This document shows positions 44,127-52,170 of a stretch of DNA of 64,000 nt, piece after piece; position 1 is the first letter of the stretch, and each line of letters begins with the position of its first letter. The notes under the pieces were generated by a model, which saw only the letters and a program-made list of their open reading frames with translations, was not told where the DNA came from and did no database searches. This stretch comes from Rhizobiales bacterium UBA3584 (lineage in GTDB: Bacteria; Pseudomonadota; Alphaproteobacteria; Rhizobiales; Devosiaceae), in assembly GCA_002375765.1 (NCBI GenBank), contig DFMV01000017.1:48889-112888 (forward strand), written 5' to 3'. A program made the position numbers and the translations under genes.

Positions 44127-44947
44127 CTGCCGACAAACCTTGCCTTGCGCTTTTCCATGAAGGCTTGTGGCCCTTCGCGCGCGTCCTGGGAGCGCACGAC
44201 GACCTCGTAGGCTTCATCTTCATATCCGAAACCGTCTTCGAGACTGGCACCGAAAGCCCGTCTCACCGTGCGCTTGATTTCCCGAACTGCCACCGGACCA
44301 TTCGCCGCGATCGTTTCGGCCATCTGCATGGCACAGGGCAGGACCTGGTCCTGTGGCACGACCTTGTTGATCAGGCCGACCGCCAGGGCCCGGCGAGCAT
44401 CCATCGGATCACCGGTCAGAAGAAGCTCCATCGCTAGGGCCTGCGGGATCTGACGCGGGAGGCGAACAAGGGAACCGGCAAACGGGATCAACCCGCGTTT
44501 GGCCTCGGGCAGCCCGAAGATTGCGCGCTCGGACGCAATCCTGAGATCGGTGGCAATCATGGTCTCCATGCCGCCGGCCATGCAGGCGCCGTTAACGGCG
44601 CAGATGACCGGTTTGTCGATCTCGACCTTGCGCAGGGCCGACCGGTCCATGATCGATCGATCCGCCAATATGGCGCGATCCCATTCTGTTTCAGCCTGTC
44701 GCGCGCCCGTGAGCAGCGGCAGGGTCAGGGCGAGGTCGCCGCCCGCGCAAAAGGCCTTGTCTCCCGCGCCGGTCAAAACGAGCACGCGCAAATGATCATC
44801 GCGATTGAAGCGCTCGAACGCGTCAGCCAGCCTGCACGCCATTTCGGGACTGATGGCATTGCGCGATGCCGGGCGATTGAGGGTCAGAAGGAGAATGTGC
44901 CCCAGCTGTTCCTCGAGGAGATGCGGTTCTTGCTGGCTGACGCTCAC
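44123..44947 (-). CDS. Enoyl-CoA hydratase/isomerase family protein
   Basis: 274 residues. Oxyanion-hole loop FCAGGDLALTL, NGACMAGGMETMIATDLRIA with the first active-site Glu position, and FGLPEAKRGLIPFAGSLVRL with the second; both acids are present, so hydration is plausible. GTG 44947 overlaps the ligase stop by 4 nt (GTGA) and its own stop overlaps the SDR start by 4 nt. A longer frame reaching 45088 lies within the ligase gene and is discarded. Confidence 0.9.
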   Translation of the reverse strand: MSVSQQEPHLLEEQLGHILLLTLNRPASRNAISPEMACRLADAFERFNRDDHLRVLVLTGAGDKAFCAGGDLALTLPLLTGARQAETEWDRAILADRSIMDRSALRKVEIDKPVICAVNGACMAGGMETMIATDLRIASERAIFGLPEAKRGLIPFAGSLVRLPRQIPQALAMELLLTGDPMDARRALAVGLINKVVPQDQVLPCAMQMAETIAANGPVAVREIKRTVRRAFGASLEDGFGYEDEAYEVVVRSQDAREGPQAFMEKRKARFVGR

Positions 44948-46644
44948 GACAGTGTCCCCTGCTCGATCATGGATCGCGCAAGGTCGCGAAGCGCAACCTT
45001 GCGCACTTTTCCGTTGGCGGTTTGGGGCATGCGAGGAAGGGCCACGACATAGCGCGGCAGCTTGTGCCGCGATAGCGTCTTGCGACACCAGTCGCGCAGC
45101 AAGCTACCATCGATCTCGCACCCCGGCCGCGGCACGACGAACGCGCAGATTTCCTCGCCGAATTCCGCATCAGGAACGCCGACTACCTGGGCCTCGGCGA
45201 CATTTTCGTTGCCCAGAAGATGATCTTCTATTTCGACAGGATAAATGTTCTCGCCGCCGCGAATGATCATGTCCTTGATGCGGCCGACAATGCGCAGGTA
45301 ACCATCACCGTCCAGGACCCCCAAATCTCCGCTGTGAAGCCAGCCTTCGCTGTCGATCGCCTGGGCGGTGCGTTCGGGCATGTCGAAATACCCGGCCATC
45401 ACAAGGAACCCCTTGATGAGCAACTCCCCTTCCGCTCCGGTCGGGACCGTGTGCCCGTCTATAGGGTCGGCAATACGAATCTCGACATAGGGCAGGGGCA
45501 CTCCGGCGGTCGATATCTTGCGATCGAAGGGATCGGTGGGCACGGTCTGGGTGATGATCGGGCTGCATTCGGTCATGCCCATGATGATCACCGGGTCGGC
45601 GCCCGTCCGCTCGTTCAGCTCGCGCATGAGAGATGGGGGGATTGCGGTTCCGCCCGTATAAGCTACGCGCCAGCCTGCAAGGTTGCGTCGCCCCGATACG
45701 AGCGCTTCATCCTGCAGCATGCGAACATACATGGTGGGAACGGCATTGGTGATGGTACCGCCATGGGCTTCGATGAGGTCGAGCATTCTTGTGGCATTGA
45801 ACTGCTCCATTGTCACAAGGCAGCCGCCCACAGCGGCCATGCCGATGACGTTGCAGACACAACCGGCGGTATGGAAAAGCGGCATGGCCGAAACCATGAC
45901 ATCGGTTTCCCGGTATCCCGCCCTCCGCCCCGCAAGCATCGCGTTGTTGATCGTACCGGAATGGGTGAGCATCGCGCCTTTGGGCTGGCCCGTCGTGCCG
46001 CTGGTATATTGTATTTGCACGATGTCCTGCGCGGTCACTGACGCCGCGCGGCGCTCGAGATGGGCATCATCGACGTTTGCGCCCTCTGCGACAAAGTCGG
46101 CAAATGTGCTCGCTCCGGCAATTGCAGCCGCACCAATCCCGATGATGCGCCGCAGATCGGGATAGGTATGGGCAGGCGCGCCGTTGTCGTCGCGCGCGGG
46201 CTTGCCCAGCATCTCTCCAATCATGCCCGCCACGTCGTGACCACGGTATTGGCCCGTCGCGAACACCATGCTGACCCGGCCCTGACCAAGAAGATAGTCG
46301 AGCTCGGACCGTCGAAAGGCCGGATTGACCGTAACGAGCACGGCGCCAATCCTGGCCAGGGCATATTCGAGCAGGATCCATTCGGGGCAATTTGGCGCCA
46401 TGACGGCGACCCTGTCACCGTGATTGACCTGTGCAGCCAGCAGCGCTTTCGCCAGATCATCGACCCGCCGGTCCAGCTCTGCATAGGTCCAGCGCAGCGC
46501 CGGGCGATCATCGTATTCGTCAAATATGATTGCCGGACGGTCAGCATGCCGCCGGGCCTGCTCGCGCAGCAAGGCGCCCAGGGTAATGTCGAGCAGGCCC
46601 GCCGCGTCGGTCTCAGCGTTCCAATGCGACAATCCCGGCTGCAT
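44944..46644 (-). CDS. AMP-dependent acyl-CoA synthetase
   Basis: About 566 residues of the ANL superfamily: P-loop QYTSGTTGQPKGAMLTHSG, MGMTECSPIITQT, the hinge GWLHSGDLGVLDGDGYLRI and catalytic Lys region TANGKVRKVALR. Similar to medium/long-chain or aryl acid ligases (FadD3/AcsM type). It activates the imported acid to a CoA ester. ATG 46644; an in-frame GTG at 46650 is also possible. First gene of the catabolic operon, divergent from marR. Confidence 0.92.
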   Translation of the reverse strand: MQPGLSHWNAETDAAGLLDITLGALLREQARRHADRPAIIFDEYDDRPALRWTYAELDRRVDDLAKALLAAQVNHGDRVAVMAPNCPEWILLEYALARIGAVLVTVNPAFRRSELDYLLGQGRVSMVFATGQYRGHDVAGMIGEMLGKPARDDNGAPAHTYPDLRRIIGIGAAAIAGASTFADFVAEGANVDDAHLERRAASVTAQDIVQIQYTSGTTGQPKGAMLTHSGTINNAMLAGRRAGYRETDVMVSAMPLFHTAGCVCNVIGMAAVGGCLVTMEQFNATRMLDLIEAHGGTITNAVPTMYVRMLQDEALVSGRRNLAGWRVAYTGGTAIPPSLMRELNERTGADPVIIMGMTECSPIITQTVPTDPFDRKISTAGVPLPYVEIRIADPIDGHTVPTGAEGELLIKGFLVMAGYFDMPERTAQAIDSEGWLHSGDLGVLDGDGYLRIVGRIKDMIIRGGENIYPVEIEDHLLGNENVAEAQVVGVPDAEFGEEICAFVVPRPGCEIDGSLLRDWCRKTLSRHKLPRYVVALPRMPQTANGKVRKVALRDLARSMIEQGTLS

Positions 46645-46745
46645 AGACACCTGGCTGCTCCAAAGCGGTTTGCAATTTTGATGGTCTCGGGCAATAGCAA
46701 TCAGAGACAGGGGAACTTTGCTCGAGCCATTATGTTCGTGTTAGA

Positions 46746-46765
46746 ATTGTTCGATATCGAACAAT
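46746..46765. promoter_or_regulatory. Perfect 20-bp palindrome, likely MarR operator
   Basis: ATTGTTCGATATCGAACAAT reads the same on both strands. It lies between the divergent acyl-CoA ligase (start 46644) and marR (start 46799), 33 nt from the latter. Size and symmetry fit a MarR dimer site that could repress both genes. Confidence 0.85.
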
Positions 46766-46798
46766 ATTGAATTTGCTTGAGGCGTCAAGGAGAATTGA

Positions 46799-47269
46799 GT
46801 GGACCGCAAAACCGACAGGGTCACCAACGCTGGCAACGAACCTGAAAGCGCCGGAGACGTCCTTGGCTACAAGCTGCGCATGGCCCAGATCCTGGCTTTT
46901 CGGGCGTTTGAAGAACGTCTCACCGATTACGGCAGGGCGCCGCGCTATCTCGGTCTGCTGGCCGCCATTCGCCAGGAGCCCGGCCTGTCGCAGAACCGGC
47001 TGGCAGAAATGGTGGCCCTCGGGCGATCCAGTCTCGTCAACATTCTCGATCAGCTCGAGGCCGACGACCTGCTTGTTCGCAAACCCGCCCCCGGTGACCG
47101 TCGCCGCAATGGCGTGTGGCTGACCGACAAGGGCAACCAGACCGTGGATGCGCTCCTGCGAGAGGCTCGGAAAGAAGAAGAGCTACTGACCAAGGGCCTT
47201 GCCGCAGAGGACGTTCTGGCCCTCAAGACGTTTCTGGACAGGATCATCGACAACTTGAGAATGCTTTGA
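46799..47269 (+). CDS. MarR family regulator of the catabolic operon
   Basis: 156 residues: dimerisation helices at both ends and a winged HTH (PGLSQNRLAEMVALGRSSLV, LEADDLLVRKPAPGDRRRNG with the wing Asp-Arg-Arg). GTG start with AAGGAG 8 nt upstream. Divergent from the ligase-hydratase-SDR-TRAP operon. By analogy with CouR, BadR and similar MarR proteins, the ligand is probably the acid or its CoA thioester. Confidence 0.9.
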   Translation: MDRKTDRVTNAGNEPESAGDVLGYKLRMAQILAFRAFEERLTDYGRAPRYLGLLAAIRQEPGLSQNRLAEMVALGRSSLVNILDQLEADDLLVRKPAPGDRRRNGVWLTDKGNQTVDALLREARKEEELLTKGLAAEDVLALKTFLDRIIDNLRML

Positions 47270-47281
47270 GTATCGCAGCTC

Positions 47282-47437
47282 CAGGCTGAATCGGCATTCA
47301 GGCGTTTTTGGTAGGCGCTGCGCAACATCCCCGAATGAAAGGGTGAGTTTGAGGCAACGCCGTCTCGTACCCACTCCCCTGTCACCCCGGGGCTGGTTCC
47401 CGGGGTCCAGCAGCATTTCCACAATCGACAACCCTAT
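47282..47437. repeat. Dispersed intergenic repeat, family A, copy 2
   Basis: Matches 4202-4425: AGGCTGAATCGGCATTCAGG left end, GGGTGAGTTTGAGGCAACG middle, then CACCCCGGGGCTGGTTCCCG hairpin, GTCCAGCAGCATTTC and CAATCGACAA. Shorter than copy 1 by about 60 bases in the left spacer. Confidence 0.8.
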
Positions 47438-47481
47438 CGGGGCACCAATAACTGCCCCAACTTGGCTCTCGGTTTGGCGCC

Positions 47482-48537
47482 CTACCCGACCGCCTCCGCT
47501 GCCCCCAGCACCCGCTGCAGCGCAGTAACGTCCACATCGGCCAGCCGCGCCGGCTCCCATTTGGGCGCCTTGTCCTTGTCCACCAGCACCGCGCGCACCC
47601 CCTCAGCGAAATCGGGGCGCATGGCCATATGGCGGGCCAGTGCCAGATCATCCTCGAGAATGGCGCGCACGTCGCGCTTGTGCCGCGCCCGACGGTGCGA
47701 CAGCACGATGGCCACAAGCGAGGTCGGGCAATGGCGGGCAATCGAGGCGTAGAGCGCCGCGGCGCCCGGATCGCCATCCTCGGACCAGTCGAGCAGCCCT
47801 TCGACGATTTTTTCAGCGTCCGGCGCGGCAAAAATCTCGGCCAGTGAATCAGAAAGCGCGCAAAAATCGGCCGCGCCCGCATCGATCGATTCCGACTGGA
47901 TCAGCGCCGTGATCGCCGTATCGGGATCGCCCGCCTGCGCCGCGTCGATCACCCGGCCCCGCAAGTCCGCCAGCGCGTCCTCGGGCACCATGGTATCGGT
48001 CAGGCCTAGGGCAATGGCGTCGGCCGCACCCACCGTTTGCCCCGACAGCAGAAAGGCCAGCGCCCGCGCCTCGCTGGCTTGGTAGAGAATGGCGTTCACC
48101 CCCACGTCGCAGAAAAACCCGATGGCGGCTTCGGGCATGGCAAACCGGCTCGATGGCGTCGCGATCCTGTACCGCGCATGCGAGGAAATCCCGATCCCGC
48201 CGCCCATGACGATGCCGTGCTGGAGCGCAACGATGGGTTTGCGATAGGTCGCGATCAGCCCGTTCATATCGTATTCGTCGGCAAAAAAAGAGAAAACGGG
48301 CCGTGTGTCTCCGGCCATCGCCATCTCGCGCGTCCTGCGCACATCACCGCCGGCGCAAAGCCCCTTTTCGCCCTCTCCCTCGATCAGCACGGCCCGCACA
48401 TCGTCATTTTCATCCCATTCATCGAGCGCATAGCGCACCGCCCCGATCATCTCGGCGCTCAGCGCATTGATCGCCCTGGGCCGGGTCAGCCTGATGATCC
48501 CGCACCCGCCCTCGATTGAAATGGAAATCTCGTCCAT
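47482..48537 (-). CDS. 3-hydroxyisobutyryl-CoA hydrolase family protein
   Basis: 351 residues, crotonase superfamily with the long C-terminal region of HIBCH enzymes of valine degradation. Motifs: GLCAGGDVRRTREMA, ALQHGIVMGGGIGISSHARY, FAMPEAAIGFFCDVGV and a C-terminal LSHRRARHKRDVRAILEDDL segment. ATG 48537 follows GGGAGCGG; nine codons upstream are in frame. Adjacent to but not co-directional with marR; it lies beyond the repeat, so it is probably an independent unit. Confidence 0.9.
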   Translation of the reverse strand: MDEISISIEGGCGIIRLTRPRAINALSAEMIGAVRYALDEWDENDDVRAVLIEGEGEKGLCAGGDVRRTREMAMAGDTRPVFSFFADEYDMNGLIATYRKPIVALQHGIVMGGGIGISSHARYRIATPSSRFAMPEAAIGFFCDVGVNAILYQASEARALAFLLSGQTVGAADAIALGLTDTMVPEDALADLRGRVIDAAQAGDPDTAITALIQSESIDAGAADFCALSDSLAEIFAAPDAEKIVEGLLDWSEDGDPGAAALYASIARHCPTSLVAIVLSHRRARHKRDVRAILEDDLALARHMAMRPDFAEGVRAVLVDKDKAPKWEPARLADVDVTALQRVLGAAEAVG

Positions 48538-48602
48538 GAGCCGCTCCCTGCTTTCCTTGTTCATACTGATGGCAAGCGAGAACCAAGGAAAGACGTTCCC
48601 GC

Positions 48603-48634
48603 TCTATTTCCAATGGAGCGCAAAATGATCTAGA
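48603..48634. repeat. Fragment of dispersed repeat family B
   Basis: TATTTCCAATGGAGCGCAAA followed by ATGATCTAG matches only the right end of the family B element (GTTTCCATGAAACGGTGAAA, TGATCTA) at 29694-29721. The left half is missing. Confidence 0.5.
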
Positions 48635-48680
48635 CAGGCGCCACACCAGTTCCAATTTGCACAAAGAGCCCCCAAGGGTC

Positions 48681-50021
48681 ATGACAATTTCCAAAACGGG
48701 TATCGCGCGTGACCTCAAGCGCCTGAACGACACCGGCAAACCGGTCCGTCTGGGCATCATCGGGTCGGGCGAAATGGGCACCGATCTGGTCACCCAGGTC
48801 TCGCTGATGGACGGCATTGAAATCGCCGCCATCTCCACCCGCCGCCCCCACACGGCAATGGCCGCGATGGACATCGCCTATGGCGCCGGCGAGGGCAAGG
48901 CCCACGCCAGTGAGGTGGGAACCCGCTCGGCCATGAGCGCCGCCATCGATACCGGCAAGATCGCGGTGACCGCCGATACCGAACTGATGGTCACCGCTCC
49001 GGAAGTCGATGTCATCATCGACGCCACCGGCAAGCCCGGCGTGGGGGCCGATTTTGATCTGCTCGGCATGGAGCACGGCAAGCATCTGGTGATGATGAAT
49101 GTCGAGGCCGACGTCACCATCGGCGCTTACCTCAAGCACGAAGCAGACAGGCTCGGGGTCATCTATTCGGTCGGCGCCGGCGACGAGCCGTCCTCGTGCA
49201 TGGAACTGATCGAATTCTGTTCTGCCCTCGGGCTCGACATCGTCGCCGCCGGCAAGGGCAAGAACAATCCCTTAAACCACGACGCGGTGCCCGACGATTA
49301 TCGCGAGGAAGCCACCCGCCGCAACATGAACCCGCGCATGCTCGTCGAGTTCATCGACGGGTCGAAAACCATGGTGGAAATGGCCGCCATCGCCAACGCC
49401 ACCGGGCTCGTCCCCGACCGCCCCGGCATGCACGGTCCCAACGCCGATCGCGAATCTCTGGCCAGGGTTTTGATCCCGCGCGCCGATGGCGGCGTGCTCG
49501 AAAAATCCGGCGTTGTCGATTACACGATCGGCAAAGGCGTGGCCCCCGGCGTGTTCGTCGTCGCCAAAGCCACCCATCCCCGCGTCGTCGAGCGCATGGA
49601 CGATCTTCACGTCGGGACCGGTCCCTATTACGGGTTCTTCCGTCCCTATCACCTCACAAGTCTCGAAGTGCCGCTCACCGCCGCCCGCATCATGCTCTAT
49701 GGCAAGCCCGACATGGTGCCGCTCGCAAACCCCGTCGCCGAAGTCTGCGCCCTGGCCAAGCGTGATCTGGCCGTCGGTGAAACATTCGATGCCATTGGCG
49801 AGACCTGCTATCGCTCCTGGACAATGACAATTGCCGATGCCCGCGCCGCCCGCGCCATCCCCGTCGGCCTGCTCGAAGGCGGGCGCGTCACCGCCCCGGT
49901 CAAAAAGGGTGAACTTCTCACCGCCGCCAATGCGACGCCCGACACTTCGACCAAGCTTTTCGCCCTCCGGCAGCGCCAGGATGCGATGTTCCACCTCGGT
50001 CCACTGGCCGTAACGGTCTAG
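48681..50021 (+). CDS. NAD(P)-dependent oxidoreductase with C-terminal SAF domain
   Basis: 446 residues. N-terminal Rossmann domain of the homoserine-dehydrogenase-like type (VRLGIIGSGEMGTDLVTQVS, VDVIIDATGKPGVGADFD), a catalytic middle region, and a C-terminal SAF-like part (ARAIPVGLLEGGRVTAPVKK). ATG 48681 is used; a TTG further up is unlikely. These proteins occur beside sugar-acid or amino-acid catabolic genes but few have known substrates. The HisC-like aminotransferase follows 135 nt downstream. Confidence 0.78.
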   Translation: MTISKTGIARDLKRLNDTGKPVRLGIIGSGEMGTDLVTQVSLMDGIEIAAISTRRPHTAMAAMDIAYGAGEGKAHASEVGTRSAMSAAIDTGKIAVTADTELMVTAPEVDVIIDATGKPGVGADFDLLGMEHGKHLVMMNVEADVTIGAYLKHEADRLGVIYSVGAGDEPSSCMELIEFCSALGLDIVAAGKGKNNPLNHDAVPDDYREEATRRNMNPRMLVEFIDGSKTMVEMAAIANATGLVPDRPGMHGPNADRESLARVLIPRADGGVLEKSGVVDYTIGKGVAPGVFVVAKATHPRVVERMDDLHVGTGPYYGFFRPYHLTSLEVPLTAARIMLYGKPDMVPLANPVAEVCALAKRDLAVGETFDAIGETCYRSWTMTIADARAARAIPVGLLEGGRVTAPVKKGELLTAANATPDTSTKLFALRQRQDAMFHLGPLAVTV

Positions 50022-50097
50022 AGTGGGGTCAGGATCCGAAGGGCCGCGTCAGCGAAAAGTTGCAGACTTTTCCGGTTCGACCTCACGAACAAAAATG

Positions 50098-50118
50098 ACT
50101 TGGGCGTAAGGCCCAAGT
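50098..50118. promoter_or_regulatory. Hairpin in the leader of the aminotransferase
   Basis: An 8-bp perfect stem ACTTGGGC / GCCCAAGT with a 5-nt loop sits 39 nt before the start codon. AAAAA lies to its left, so it would terminate minus-strand transcripts, though no minus gene ends here; its role is unclear. Confidence 0.4.
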
Positions 50119-50156
50119 GCACCGAGGGTCCATTGGGCGTCACAATGAGGAAAACC

Positions 50157-51266
50157 ATGGCCGGACCTGAACTCGCCGCCATTATCGCAAACCTCCCCGC
50201 CACCGTTCCCTTCGTTGGTCCCGAGGTCATCGAGCGCAAGACGGGCATCAAGTTCCGGGCGCGGCTGGGCGCCAACGAAAGCCCCTTCGGCCCGTCCCCA
50301 AAGGTTATCGCCGCCATCGCCGAGGCGGCACCGGATGTCTGGACATATGGCGACTCTGAAAATTACGAATTAAAAGAAGCACTTGCCCGCCATCTGGGCA
50401 CGCCGATGGAAACCATTTCCATCGGTGAAGGGATCGATGGCCTGCTCGGGCTCACCTGTCGGCTTTATCTCGAACCGGGCGACAAGATCGTCACCTCGCT
50501 CGGCGCCTACCCCACCTTCAACTACCACGTCGCCGCCCAGGGCGCAGAACGCGTCACGGTTCCCTACGACGAAAAAGACCGCGAAAGCCTCTCGGGACTT
50601 TTGGACACTGTTTTGGGCGTCAAACCCAAAATCGTATATCTCGCCAACCCCGACAATCCCATGGGCACCTGGTGGAGTGCCAACGAGATCACCCGCTTCG
50701 TCGAGGCCATTCCGGACGACACCCTCATCATCCTCGATGAGGCCTATGGCGAAACCGCGCCCGCCGGCACGCTGCCGCCGATAACGCTCATGCGCCCTAA
50801 CCTCTTGCGATATCGTACATTTTCAAAGGCCTATGGCCTTGCCGGCATGCGGGTCGGATACGCCATTGGCACCCCCCAGACCATCTCGGGCTTTGACCGC
50901 ATCCGCAATCATTTCGGCGTCACCAAACTTTCCCAGATCGCCGCCACAGCGGCGCTCGCCGATCAGGATTATCTCGCCCGGACCCTCACATCCATCGCCG
51001 CCGGCCGCGACGACATAGCGAGCCGCGCCAAGGGCTTGGGCCTCGAACCCATCCCTTCAGCCACCAACTTTGTAGCGATCGATTGCGGCGCCGACGATAC
51101 CTATGCAACCATGCTGCTCAACGAAATGCAGGCTCGCGGCATCTTCATTCGCAAGCCCGCCGTACCCGGTCTGAACCGTTGCATAAGAATGAGCGTGGGC
51201 ACACCAAAGGACATTGGCCTTGCCTGCGATGTCCTGGAAGACGTCATTAAAGGAACCAGCAGTTAA
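50157..51266 (+). CDS. HisC-like PLP aminotransferase
   Basis: 369 residues, class I/II aminotransferase of the histidinol-phosphate aminotransferase group: LGANESPFGPSPKV, VYLANPDNPMGTWW, LIILDEAYGETAP and the PLP lysine in RTFSKAYGLAGMRVGYAIGT. ATG 50157 follows TGAGGAAAAC. The short stretch encoding ENYELKEA (50359-50383) is AT-rich for this genome. A decayed copy of codons for residues around 270-320 is found at 51898-52043. Real substrate unknown; this HisC subgroup is often not in the his operon. Confidence 0.88.
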   Translation: MAGPELAAIIANLPATVPFVGPEVIERKTGIKFRARLGANESPFGPSPKVIAAIAEAAPDVWTYGDSENYELKEALARHLGTPMETISIGEGIDGLLGLTCRLYLEPGDKIVTSLGAYPTFNYHVAAQGAERVTVPYDEKDRESLSGLLDTVLGVKPKIVYLANPDNPMGTWWSANEITRFVEAIPDDTLIILDEAYGETAPAGTLPPITLMRPNLLRYRTFSKAYGLAGMRVGYAIGTPQTISGFDRIRNHFGVTKLSQIAATAALADQDYLARTLTSIAAGRDDIASRAKGLGLEPIPSATNFVAIDCGADDTYATMLLNEMQARGIFIRKPAVPGLNRCIRMSVGTPKDIGLACDVLEDVIKGTSS

Positions 51267-51310
51267 GAGAAGTTCGGGTTGGCTACCGATCCCCCCGATC
51301 AACGAGCGGC

Positions 51311-51721
51311 CTAGTCCTGCAGTGATTCCACATAGTCGACCAGGGCGGTGATCCGGGCGCGGATCAGCAGTTCGGCGCCATAGGGGCCCGCCGTATCGCC
51401 GATATCGGTGGAATAATGCGCGCCCCAGATCGGCATCGGGGAGCCGTGACCGCGCACCACTGCCCGCCCATCCACTGTCTGAAACACATAAAGATAGGGG
51501 AACACCCCATCGTTGTTCTCGGTCAGCTTGGTGAGATCGGTGGGTTCGACGTTGAGATGGGCGGCAAACTCGCCGTGCCCCCGGCCGTCCGTGCCGTGGC
51601 AGGCAGCACAAGAGCCCATATACTCGTCGCGGCCCAGCGCATTGTCCTGCGCAATGGCCGGTATCGCGCAAAGTCCGAGCGCGAGAGCGAGTGTAGTCGT
51701 TAATCGGGCATGGTTCGACAT
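51311..51721 (-). CDS. Periplasmic class I cytochrome c
   Basis: 136 residues with a signal peptide (LTTTLALALGLCAIPAIAQ) and one heme site CAACH (GSCAACHGTDGRGHG). The probable axial Met is in GHGSPMPIWGAH. Small electron carrier related to c-type domains of oxidases or dehydrogenases. GGAGGAACACC precedes the ATG. It separates the aminotransferase from its decayed copy, with no functional partner next to it. Confidence 0.93.
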   Translation of the reverse strand: MSNHARLTTTLALALGLCAIPAIAQDNALGRDEYMGSCAACHGTDGRGHGEFAAHLNVEPTDLTKLTENNDGVFPYLYVFQTVDGRAVVRGHGSPMPIWGAHYSTDIGDTAGPYGAELLIRARITALVDYVESLQD

Positions 51722-51897
51722 GGTGTTCCTCCTGTTCCCATATCGTTACTATCCCACGCTCCGCTCCTTCCGGCATTGACGCCCGTCAAGGGCGCCCCCC
51801 GCGGTTCTTGACAGCAGGTGGCACCATCCTATGCGCCAGGGTTCTCGGCCCCGCGAAGATAGGTGCGCTTGAGAAGCATTGTCCTTGCGACCGGTAG

Positions 51898-52043
51898 CTC
51901 ACCCGGACCCTCGCAGCCATCGCCGCGGGCCGCGACGAAATAATGAGGCGCACCAAGGGTCTGGACCACACCCGTCCCCTCGGCCACCGACTTTTTAACG
52001 ACCGATTGCGGCGCCGACGACACCTACCCAACAATGTTGTGTG
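51898..52043 (+). pseudogene. Decayed internal fragment of the HisC-like aminotransferase
   Basis: Translates as LTRTLAAIAAGRDEIMRRTK then, after a 2-nt deletion, PVPSATDFLTTDCGADDTYP plus TML. The intact gene has ARTLTSIAAGRDDIASRAKG and PIPSATNFVAIDCGADDTYA at 50976-51118. Nucleotide blocks such as ATCGCCGC(C/G)GGCCGCGACGA and GATTGCGGCGCCGACGA are shared. The frameshift and lack of flanking coding sequence show it is dead. It lies 0.9 kb downstream of the intact gene on the same strand. Confidence 0.85.
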
Positions 52044-52053
52044 GTGCCTCAAC

Positions 52054-52084
52054 AGGTTGTCCTCGGCCTGACCGAGGACAACCT
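52054..52084. repeat. Perfect 13-bp inverted repeat
   Basis: AGGTTGTCCTCGG-CCTGA-CCGAGGACAACCT. It directly follows the aminotransferase relic and has no T-run on either side. Possible REP-type element or end of a rearranged segment. Confidence 0.7.
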
Positions 52085-52170
52085 AATGAGAGCTCACATC
52101 TAGCCACTGTTCCATAGACCGCGCTCCCCGCGTATAGAGGGGCGGCGCCCCGTCAAAATTACGAGTTAAA

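Larger units (their letters stand above)
51722..52170. other. Gene-free stretch with relics and a hairpin
   Basis: Contains the aminotransferase relic (51898-52043), a perfect 13-bp hairpin (52054-52084) and the leader of cysQ. The part 51722-51897 shows no feature I can support. Confidence 0.6.

Noticed and set aside
51829..52023. Minus-strand frame of 64 residues upstream of cytochrome c
   Set aside because: It overlaps the aminotransferase relic in antisense and has no start signal.
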